The notes beneath the pieces were generated by a model. The model was not told the origin of the DNA. It did no database searches and was given only the letters and a program-made list of their open reading frames with translations. The position numbers and the translations under genes are program-made. A DNA stretch of 64,000 nucleotides from a virus: the IMG/VR virus record IMGVR_UViG_3300020390_000002, positions 27,336-91,335 of that record, one strand, 5' to 3'. Numbering within the stretch: position 1 is the first letter of the stretch; each line of letters begins with the position of its first letter. Shown here piece after piece: positions 15,156 to 21,604 of the stretch.

Positions 15156-16642
15156 CAGATTGCTACCTCCGCAGAGATTTTCGGGTGTGAGTTGTAGCCC
15201 TGGAGATCGAAGTCGTCGTAGACGAACTCGTCGATGGTGGCGCGCGGTGCGATCACCATTCGGGGCGGCAGCCGGGGCTCACGGCTGAGCTGTTCTTGCA
15301 CCTGCTCGAGGTGATTCGAATAGATATGGGCGTCGCCGATGGTGTGGACGAAGGTCTGCGGCACGTGGCCGGTCACCCGCGCGACCATCATGGTCAGCAG
15401 CGCATACGAGGCGATGTTGAACGGCACGCCCAGGAACAGGTCGGCGCTGCGCTGATAGAGCTGGCAAGAGAGTCCGCGGCGCGGGATGTTGGCGCGGTCC
15501 ATCGCGTCATGCCCGCCCCAGCCGCCCTTCGGCTCGCCCCACTGCTGGCGATACAGCTCGCAGCGGTGACCCAGGGTCAGCGGCTGGGAGTAGAACTGGA
15601 ACAGCAGATGGCACGGCGGCAGCGCCATCAGCTCCACTTGCCCCGGATTCCATGCGGAAACGATATGCCGGCGACCATCGGGGTTAGTCTTGAGACCCTC
15701 GATCACGTTGGCGAGCTGATCCACCCCATCATTGAGGTTTTCTACGGATACCAGCTCGAACCCGTATCGTTTTTTACCGAGCTTCGGGTCGACCCAGAGA
15801 TCTGACAGGTTTCGACCATCAACGGCACGGCCGTCTGCATTCATGCGCTCGCAGAAAGCCGCTATGTTGGTGAACTGATACGACCTGTTTTCATCCTTGA
15901 TCGTGTAGAGCTTGTTCGCGCCAAAGCCCGCGTTCGCTTCGTCGGTCACCCAAACACAATGTTCAGGGGCATAGACGAAGCCGTTACCCGCGGAGTCCTT
16001 ATCGAGAACGTATCGTCGATCAGACTTTACCTTGTCCGAGTATCCCGGCAGCCGCTCGGCGTCCGCCGCGAATGCGGCGAACTCCAACCAGCGGTTGCAA
16101 ACCGAAACGCCGCGCGCGCCATATCTCGCGTAGCTAGGCGAGTGAATGTCATAGCAGCGCGCGACCATCCCTTCCCATGTTTTACCCAGAGCGTGCTTGG
16201 ACTTGCCGGCGCCATTAGCTACGCCGAGATAGGTAGCGGCAACACCCTCCCGCAGTTTGGGCGTCGGCTGCGGCACACTTTCCGGCCGCTTGCCGTAGCG
16301 TCGCCAGGACCAGCCGTACACCGGCCCCAGATCCCCGTTCTCGTCGGCCCACTCGTCCCATATCCGCACGCCGTTTTCTTTCAGGTAGCGGATATTGGTG
16401 TCGCCGCGGATGAACCACAGCAGCTCATGGATCACCGACTTCAGGTGAACCTTCTTGGTGGTCAGCAGCGGGAAGCCGCGCGCCAGGTTGAAGCGCATCT
16501 GGGCGCCGAAGTAGCTGATCGTGCCGGTGCCGGTGCGATCGTCCTTCTCGACGCCATGCAGCAACACCCGGGTGAGCAGGTTCAGATATTCCGCCTCGTT
16601 GGCTACGCTGGCGGCGAACAGTGCGTTGTGGGGGCTACTCAT
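15155..16642 (-). CDS. thyA: Thymidylate synthase with an in-frame homing-nuclease-like insertion, 495 aa
   Basis: Methylates dUMP to dTMP with methylene-tetrahydrofolate. ThyA blocks are clear: DRTGTGT (35-41), FPLLTTKK (57-64), [20 protein letters not shown] (94-113), [10 protein letters not shown] (324-333), catalytic Cys344 in [27 protein letters not shown] (392-411) and a normal end PKISAEVAI. Ordinary ThyA has 260-300 residues. Here about 173 extra residues lie between REGV (131-134) and DQLANVI (308-314), with no stop. The insert carries [15 protein letters not shown] (171-185) and PEHCVWV, as in small HNH/AP2-like phage endonucleases, then a NUMOD-like DNA-binding stretch. It has no intein splice residues. 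Whether ThyA tolerates it or it is removed is unknown. Confidence 0.92.
   Translation of the reverse strand: MSSPHNALFAASVANEAEYLNLLTRVLLHGVEKDDRTGTGTISYFGAQMRFNLARGFPLLTTKKVHLKSVIHELLWFIRGDTNIRYLKENGVRIWDEWADENGDLGPVYGWSWRRYGKRPESVPQPTPKLREGVAATYLGVANGAGKSKHALGKTWEGMVARCYDIHSPSYARYGARGVSVCNRWLEFAAFAADAERLPGYSDKVKSDRRYVLDKDSAGNGFVYAPEHCVWVTDEANAGFGANKLYTIKDENRSYQFTNIAAFCERMNADGRAVDGRNLSDLWVDPKLGKKRYGFELVSVENLNDGVDQLANVIEGLKTNPDGRRHIVSAWNPGQVELMALPPCHLLFQFYSQPLTLGHRCELYRQQWGEPKGGWGGHDAMDRANIPRRGLSCQLYQRSADLFLGVPFNIASYALLTMMVARVTGHVPQTFVHTIGDAHIYSNHLEQVQEQLSREPRLPPRMVIAPRATIDEFVYDDFDLQGYNSHPKISAEVAI
15721..16240 (-). mobile_element. Homing-endonuclease-like insertion inside thyA
   Basis: Approximate limits of the insert, about codons 135-307 of thyA. 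The nuclease-like block is followed by a DNA-binding block ([12 protein letters not shown]). The same nuclease signature (RYGGRGIRVCERW) is in the free-standing gene at 20248-20898. Being open throughout and fully protein-like, it leaves no room for a group I ribozyme core; it lacks the first Cys/Ser and terminal His-Asn of an intein. Confidence 0.7.
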
Positions 16643-17003
16643 CGGCGCCGCGCTCCTTCATGGCTTGCGCCAGGTAGAGGTCGAAATCCCTGGTCTTTGC
16701 GCTAGCCGAATGCTCCATGACATCGGCGTAGTCGCTTTCCAAGTCGGGATGGATCACGTGGACCAGCTCTTTCGGGTCCGTGCCGTCGGTGTCGTAGTCG
16801 AGGATCGTGACCTGCACCGGCAGGTTCGATTCGATGCCCTGCGCGACGCCGCCGCGAACGTGAATGATCACGTGGGCTTCGGGGTCGGCGCAGCGACAGC
16901 GCATGACGCTTTTCGGGATACTGCCGAAATACGGCGGCGCGGGCGGCGGAGCTGGGCGTTGGGCGCCCTCCGGCGGGTTGGGATTGGAGCCTTTCTTACT
17001 CAT
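16635..17003 (-). CDS. Hypothetical protein, 122 aa
   Basis: The start MSKKGSNPNPPEGAQ (ATG at 17001-17003) is preceded by GGAGACG. A Pro-rich N-terminal 30 residues precede a folded part with CRCADPEAH and a beta-rich core (VQVTILDYDTDG). The last bases overlap the thyA start. No family recognised. Confidence 0.6.
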   Translation of the reverse strand: MSKKGSNPNPPEGAQRPAPPPAPPYFGSIPKSVMRCRCADPEAHVIIHVRGGVAQGIESNLPVQVTILDYDTDGTDPKELVHVIHPDLESDYADVMEHSASAKTRDFDLYLAQAMKERGADE

Positions 17004-17085
17004 TTCGTCTCCTGCGTGTTGCGTTGGAGTTATTGTTGAATCGGGCAGACGGGCACGCACGCATCGGCGCACGTGCCCCTTGCTG

Positions 17086-17481
17086 TTAGCCGCTGATGCT
17101 CGTTTCCAGATCGATATTCGGGATGATCGATTGAGGCTTGAAGATCACGCGGTAGTGGAAGGTGCTGGCCTTCGTAGAATCGAGCTGCTCCGAGAAGTAG
17201 GTCACGTTGTCGCTCAGCCCCAGGTGATGCTTCTTGAGTTCGCCGTTTTCCGTCATGCAGAGCACGCGCAAAACGCTGGAGCCGATGTCGATCGAGCAGC
17301 GCCCCTCGATTACCAGCATGTATTTGTCGGTGATGCCGTTGTAGAAGACGATCCGGCGGTTCAGCTCGAACTCGTCGCCGGCCTTGGACAGGTTTCGGGA
17401 TGCAACGGTGGCAGCCGTATCGCAGCCGGCCAGGAGCGGCAGAGCCAGGCAGGCCGCAATGATGAGTTTTTTCATGGGCAC
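17086..17481 (-). CDS. Phage beta-sandwich-type lipoprotein, 131 aa
   Basis: Signal peptide MPMKKLIIAACLALPLLAGC with lipobox LLAGC (Cys20), so a lipid-anchored envelope protein. The mature part (RRIVFYNGITDKYMLVIEG, then FHYRVIFKP) fits a small beta-sandwich lipoprotein family I recall from many temperate phages. A role in superinfection exclusion is possible but unproven. Ribosome site good; the gene stands between the MazG-like gene and the 122 aa protein. Confidence 0.75.
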   Translation of the reverse strand: MPMKKLIIAACLALPLLAGCDTAATVASRNLSKAGDEFELNRRIVFYNGITDKYMLVIEGRCSIDIGSSVLRVLCMTENGELKKHHLGLSDNVTYFSEQLDSTKASTFHYRVIFKPQSIIPNIDLETSISG

Positions 17482-17485
17482 CCCC

Positions 17486-18004
17486 CTATGCCGCGGACGC
17501 GGCTGCGTTTTTGGCAGCCTCGATCGCCATGTCCGAGAAGTCGGCTTCGGCGTAGTCCGGCCCCTTCACCCACTTGTGGTTGTCGCGGCGCTTGCAGATC
17601 GCCTTGCCGGGGATCGGGGTCGGCTCGAAGTAGACCTCGTCCACCGTGAGCTCGTGGGTGGCCAGATGGTCGACGATCTGCTCGTCGGTCATGCCGCCCG
17701 GCCAGAGCTTGCTGAGATTCGCCTCGTGAATGCGGGCGGTCACGATCTTGCCGTTGACGCCGGCCTCGACGAACGTGCCGTCGACGAAATACTTGATGTC
17801 GCCCAGCGCATCGACGAACTGGGCGAAGTCGCCGGCCTCGATAGCCTGAAACAGCTCCACCAATTCCGACTTGATGTAGTCGGCGCGCTGGGTCATGCGA
17901 AGCTCGGTCATGAGCGTCGGGCGGTTGGCGATCGGGTGCCCGGCGATCTCGTGCATTTCACGCACCATCGTCTGCGATCCCACCAGGGTGTAGTCCTTGG
18001 ACAT
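17486..18004 (-). CDS. MazG-like / PRA-PH superfamily hydrolase, 172 aa
   Basis: The start MSKDYTLVGSQTMVREM (ATG at 18002-18004) is preceded by GGAGAACC. The segment IKSELVELFQAIEAGDF then FVDALGDIKYFVDGT (about residues 47-80) carries the E-x2-E and D-x3-D pairs of the all-alpha NTP pyrophosphatase superfamily, which hydrolyses nucleoside triphosphates. The N-terminal helix bundle fits; the C-terminal 80 residues are family-external. A role in dNTP pool cleaning beside thyA and nrdAB is plausible. Confidence 0.7.
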   Translation of the reverse strand: MSKDYTLVGSQTMVREMHEIAGHPIANRPTLMTELRMTQRADYIKSELVELFQAIEAGDFAQFVDALGDIKYFVDGTFVEAGVNGKIVTARIHEANLSKLWPGGMTDEQIVDHLATHELTVDEVYFEPTPIPGKAICKRRDNHKWVKGPDYAEADFSDMAIEAAKNAAASAA

Positions 18005-18069
18005 CGGTTCTCCTTGCGTTGACGGGCGCGGCCGTATGCCGCGCCCTGTGTGGTTGGTCCTGTGGCCGG

Positions 18070-19080
18070 TTAGACGTGACAATCGATCGCGGTCAGGATC
18101 GTGTCGTCGTCCAGAGCGTCGAGCACGGCCCATGCCTTGTCGTGCCATTCATCGGCGCCCTGTTCGTTGCTCACGCAGCCGAACCAGCCCATTTCGCCCT
18201 GCTCCATCCACTCGCCGTCGACCAGCAGGGCGAAGGGAGTGATGGCCTTCTTGCGGGCGCGCTCGATGAAGGCGTCGCGATCGCCTGCGCAGAAGTGCTT
18301 GCGCAAAGACCCGGCGACCCAGATCAGGTCCTGGTCCAGTTCTTTCAGGGCTATGATCGCCGGGTGCTTGTTGTGCTCGTCCCGTGCGGTATCGATGTCG
18401 CCGCCGGTCTCGTTGTGCCGATCGCGGATTTCGTCCCAGCAGGGCAGCTGGCTGAGGTCGGTGATGGCGGCGGCGCGATCGAACTCAGCGGCAGCCTTTT
18501 CGCCGGCTTTGGTCATCATCGCCTCGAAGTCGATGTCACCCTTGCGCAGGCTGTCGGCGCGGCCTTCCTCGGCCGGCTCGGTCATAAGTCCGGGGCGGCC
18601 GATCTTGCCGCTCTGCACGCCGGGCTTGGTCTTGAAGTAGCCGGTCCAGCGACCGCCGACGAGATACCAATCCCACTTTGCGTTCGGATTCTCGAAGTAG
18701 CCGAAGCGGGGTTCGTCGTAGCCATCGATCTGACGAGGGTCGAAACCGTGATACTCATGGGCGAACTCTTCGAGCGAGCCGTAGATTTCCTTGTTCGGCT
18801 TCTCGATCTCGGTCGCGCCTTCGGGCAGGACCAGCTCGCGACGTGCGAAGAGCGTATCGTCGACCGGCTTGTAGACCTCGTCGCTGTAGCGCGGGATCTC
18901 GCGGCCGTCGGGCATGCGCACCATTGACCGGGTGCCGTTCTCGTAACCATCGACGACATCATCGGTCTCATCGTGGAACTTCAGGTATTCCGCAGGGCAG
19001 TCACCCATGTTGTTTTCCTGAAACGGCGCGAGCGCGGCGTCCACGTCTTCTCCGGCCACGATTACTACGAAATGACTCAT
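18070..19080 (-). CDS. Hypothetical protein, 336 aa, MSHFVV family
   Basis: Starts MSHFVVIVAGEDVDAALAPF, a beginning I recall from a frequent uncharacterised phage protein family. The middle has KWDWYLVGGRWTGYF at about residues 135-149, the most conserved-looking block. Soluble and acidic. Monocistronic behind the operator at 19097-19114. Function unknown. Confidence 0.7.
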   Translation of the reverse strand: MSHFVVIVAGEDVDAALAPFQENNMGDCPAEYLKFHDETDDVVDGYENGTRSMVRMPDGREIPRYSDEVYKPVDDTLFARRELVLPEGATEIEKPNKEIYGSLEEFAHEYHGFDPRQIDGYDEPRFGYFENPNAKWDWYLVGGRWTGYFKTKPGVQSGKIGRPGLMTEPAEEGRADSLRKGDIDFEAMMTKAGEKAAAEFDRAAAITDLSQLPCWDEIRDRHNETGGDIDTARDEHNKHPAIIALKELDQDLIWVAGSLRKHFCAGDRDAFIERARKKAITPFALLVDGEWMEQGEMGWFGCVSNEQGADEWHDKAWAVLDALDDDTILTAIDCHV

Positions 19081-19096
19081 AGGCTGTTCTCCTTGT

Positions 19097-19114
19097 TATG
19101 TCAGTGCTGAGTTA
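19097..19114. promoter_or_regulatory. Operator
   Basis: TATGTCAGTGCTGAGTTA. It lies directly upstream of the AAGGAGA of the 19080 gene. Confidence 0.75.
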
Positions 19115-19167
19115 TCTTTGGGAGCGCGGCTTTGCGCTCGTTTCGTTTCAGAGCGCTTATGATGCGC

Positions 19168-19212
19168 AAAAAAATGCGAGTTGTAAATCAGTGGTGACTT
19201 ACAACCCGCATA
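19168..19212 (-). terminator. nrdB terminator with an operator built into its stem
   Basis: On the minus strand a long inverted repeat (TGCG-GTTGTAA ... TTACAAC-CGCA, 19175-19210) is followed by seven T, a strong intrinsic terminator. Its inner stem and loop are the operator TAAATCAGTGGTGACTTA (19184-19201). So repressor binding and RNA hairpin formation use the same bases. Confidence 0.8.
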
Positions 19213-19240
19213 GTATTTTCCTATCGTCGGACGACGGTCG

Positions 19241-20251
19241 CTACCAATCGAGCGCGCCGCTCAGGTAGCCGGTGACCTTCCCTTCGAAGAAATTCTCCGA
19301 CGTGCCGTCGACGCGGCTGTAGTCGTCAAACCAGGCCACCGGGCTCCGCGTGCCGTAGAGTGTGCCCAGGCCGATCGAATTGGCGCGCAGGTCGGCCAGA
19401 TTCTCGACATGGGCACGGCAGACGCGGTCATTCATGCCGGGCACGCCGCCCTGCACGAAGTAGGCGCCCCACTCGGCTTCCATATCGACGGCATTGCGCA
19501 GGATCTGGCGCGCGTCCTCCAGCAGCTCGGCCGTGAACAGCTCCGGGCGCTCGCGCTGGATCGCATACCAGATGTTCACGAACAGCTCGAGGTGGGTCAC
19601 CTCGTCGCGCTGGATGAACTTCACCATCTTGGCGCTGCCCTGCATCTTGCCCATGCGAGCCAGGGTGTAGAACAGCAGGAAGCCGTTGTAGAAGTAGATG
19701 CCTTCCAGCGCGATGTTGGCCACGACCGCGCGCACGAAGTTCGCCGCGGAGTAGTCCTCGCCCAGGATGCGCGACTGCTTGAGGATCGCCGCGTTCTTGG
19801 CAGCCAGCATGCCGTCGCGCTCGAACATGAAATAGACCTCGGTGGGCTCGAAACCCATCGACTCGATCATGTGCGCGTAGGACTCGACGTGCATCGCCTC
19901 TTCCCACGCCTGGCGCACGAGGCACTGATTGATCTCCGGCGACGTGATGTGCTGGTTGATGTTGTTCGTGAGGTTGTTGAGCTGGATGCCGTCGAGGTTG
20001 CTCAGCGCGGCCAGGACGCACTTGTAGGCGCGCTGCTCACCTTCGGACAGGTCGCCGTTGATCCATTGCTTCTGATCTTCGCCGAGCGGCGCTTCTTCCT
20101 CGGTCCAGTGGTTGTTGCGCATCTTCTTGAGCATGTCGCGGGCGAACTGATGGCGCACCGGACGCACGCACATGAGCTCAGACCGTTCGCCCTCAATCAC
20201 GCGCCGCGCGTTGATCACTTCGGCCGGCGTTGGGATTCTTCCTTCTGTCAT
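19241..20251 (-). CDS. nrdB: Ribonucleotide reductase, small (beta) subunit, 336 aa
   Basis: Holds the diiron-tyrosyl radical cofactor that starts NDP reduction by NrdA. Metal ligands visible: Asp in SNLDGIQ (about 88), Glu and His in QAWEEAMHVESY (about 115-125, with the radical Tyr at its end), Glu in NIALEGIYFY (about 190), Glu and His in RDEVTHLELF (about 224-233). Length is as in class I proteins. The start MTEGRIPTPAEVINA overlaps the stop of the HNH gene. The C-terminal tail, which docks to NrdA, is short and ends SGALDW. Co-transcribed with 20248-21419; nrdA is a separate unit upstream. Confidence 0.93.
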   Translation of the reverse strand: MTEGRIPTPAEVINARRVIEGERSELMCVRPVRHQFARDMLKKMRNNHWTEEEAPLGEDQKQWINGDLSEGEQRAYKCVLAALSNLDGIQLNNLTNNINQHITSPEINQCLVRQAWEEAMHVESYAHMIESMGFEPTEVYFMFERDGMLAAKNAAILKQSRILGEDYSAANFVRAVVANIALEGIYFYNGFLLFYTLARMGKMQGSAKMVKFIQRDEVTHLELFVNIWYAIQRERPELFTAELLEDARQILRNAVDMEAEWGAYFVQGGVPGMNDRVCRAHVENLADLRANSIGLGTLYGTRSPVAWFDDYSRVDGTSENFFEGKVTGYLSGALDW

Positions 20252-20898
20252 TGATTGAACCTTCCTTTGTTGGTTAGATGTTTATGCAGGGGCTCCGTGA
20301 CTGCCCTCTCTTCGGTCCAGCCCTTCTTGAGCCGACTACGGATTGTTTCCGGCTTAACGCCCAGGCGCTCAGCCCATTGATTGATCGAAAGGGATAGGTC
20401 TCCACAGGCGATCAGGGCCGGGATTCTCCCGTTGCGACGTCGATTGTTCGCCTGCTCCTTGTATGTCGCCCATCGACAGTTTCCGGGTTCGTAATTGCCC
20501 TCGTTATTGGATCGCTCGATCGTTAGTCCGGGTGGCCTTTCGCCCATGTCGGCTAGAAAGTTTTCGAACGAGTGCCACCGCTCGCACACTCGAATCCCAC
20601 GCCCTCCATAGCGGCAAAAACTCTTGTTCTTCGGGTTCCGACAGCGTTCGAGCATCCCGAACCAGATCGTGTACGTGGAAGTGCCGTAGTAGCCGTGCTT
20701 CGTTGCCTTCTCCCTCGAGACGTCGCCGCGCAGGCAGCCGCACGATTGAGTCTCTCCGGATCGCAGCCTTTTACCCTCGACCTTTGCGGTCGAGCCGCAA
20801 TCACAGCGACACAGCCAAAGCGCCTTACCGTCGCTCGTGCTGCCGGAGCGTTCGGCCACCAAGAGGCGGCCGAAGCGCTCGCCAGTAATATCTATCGT
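20248..20898 (-). CDS. HNH/AP2-like homing endonuclease, 216 aa, probably lost its ATG
   Basis: Sequence after the expected start reads MIDITGERFGRLLVAERSGS, the normal opening of this phage endonuclease family, but the first codon is ACG (20896-20898). Later in-frame GTG at 20860-20862 would cut off the first part. A zinc-ribbon-like CRCDCGS...CGCL block (about 32-55), then RYGGRGIRVCERWHSFENF (about 97-115), LTIERSNNEGNYEPGNCRW (about 127-145) and a C-terminal HTH (SINQWAERLGVKPETIRSRL) are present. It lies directly upstream of nrdB with overlap, a usual home for a free-standing homing nuclease. Translation may rest on ACG, on GTG, or have failed. Confidence 0.75.
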   Translation of the reverse strand, partial: TIDITGERFGRLLVAERSGSTSDGKALWLCRCDCGSTAKVEGKRLRSGETQSCGCLRGDVSREKATKHGYYGTSTYTIWFGMLERCRNPKNKSFCRYGGRGIRVCERWHSFENFLADMGERPPGLTIERSNNEGNYEPGNCRWATYKEQANNRRRNGRIPALIACGDLSLSINQWAERLGVKPETIRSRLKKGWTEERAVTEPLHKHLTNKGRFNQ

Positions 20899-20909
20899 GC
20901 GGGACAGGG

Positions 20910-21419
20910 TTAGGCGTCCTCTTCCTCGGGATACGCAGCCTTCTCGGCGGCTTCCGGATCGAAGTCGGCGAGCTTGCCTTCGTAGAGCACGCGGTCGTCG
21001 CCGGAATAGCCGACCTTTTCGACGCGCAGCATCAGCGGGCCGTAGGTGGCGAAGAATCCTTCACCCTCGCCCTCACCCGGATAGAGGCGATAGATGTAGT
21101 CCTCGCCGCAGTCCGAGCTACCGGCCGGATACACGTAGACATTGCCGACGCTCGGCGAGGCGGGGTTGTTCTTGTAGTCGGAGTCGTGCATGCCGCCGAA
21201 CTTGAGAAAGGCGATCAGCTGCGCGGCCAGACAGCCCATGCCGTTGGCCACAGGGTTGTCCGAGATGCCGAAGCCGTTGACGATCTCGTGCTTGCCGAAG
21301 CTGTCGAGCAGTTCCTGCCCGTGTCCGGTCGGGTAGCCATCGAACTGTCGATAGATAGTGACGAGCGGCCGATTGTCGCCCTTCTGTTCGTAGACGTGCG
21401 TGAGTGATCGTGTGCCCAT
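20910..21419 (-). CDS. Hypothetical protein, 169 aa, MGTRSLTHVY family
   Basis: Starts MGTRSLTHVYEQKGD and has TIYRQFDGYPTGHGQELLD at about residues 22-40, a signature I recall from an uncharacterised family common in phages and bacteria. Acidic C-terminus. First gene of the nrdB operon, behind the operator at 21459-21476 and a good AGGAGG. Function unknown. Confidence 0.7.
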   Translation of the reverse strand: MGTRSLTHVYEQKGDNRPLVTIYRQFDGYPTGHGQELLDSFGKHEIVNGFGISDNPVANGMGCLAAQLIAFLKFGGMHDSDYKNNPASPSVGNVYVYPAGSSDCGEDYIYRLYPGEGEGEGFFATYGPLMLRVEKVGYSGDDRVLYEGKLADFDPEAAEKAAYPEEEDA

Positions 21420-21458
21420 ACTGATGTCCTCCTGTGTTTTGCGTGCTCTTATAGTATG

Positions 21459-21476
21459 TAAGTCACTGTTGACTTA
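21459..21476. promoter_or_regulatory. Operator of the nrdB operon
   Basis: TAAGTCACTGTTGACTTA. On the minus strand CATACT/TATAAG follow at once, so it would cover the promoter. Confidence 0.75.
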
Positions 21477-21507
21477 GCATCTTTCGGCGGATATTCGCCT
21501 GAACTGA

Positions 21508-21532
21508 AAAGGAGGGGCGCCGTAGCGCCCCT
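21508..21532 (-). terminator. Intrinsic terminator after nrdA
   Basis: Hairpin AGGGGCGC / GCGCCCCT (21513-21532) with a short T-rich tail on the minus strand. Very like the terminator at 3424-3453. Confidence 0.7.
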
Positions 21533-21568
21533 AATGGTTGAATCTCGCTGTGCCCTTTGATCCAGCGT

Positions 21569-21586
21569 TAAGTCAATACTGACTTA
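21569..21586. promoter_or_regulatory. Operator between the nrdA stop and its terminator
   Basis: TAAGTCAATACTGACTTA, 19 bp after the nrdA stop and before the terminator hairpin. I see no acceptable -10 next to it, so it may block elongation instead of initiation. Confidence 0.7.
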
Positions 21587-21604
21587 CTTTCTGGAAGAAA
21601 GCAA

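Noticed and set aside
15721-16240. Group I intron in thyA, as in T4 td
   Set aside because: The insert is open in frame and protein-like throughout, leaving no room for the conserved ribozyme core.
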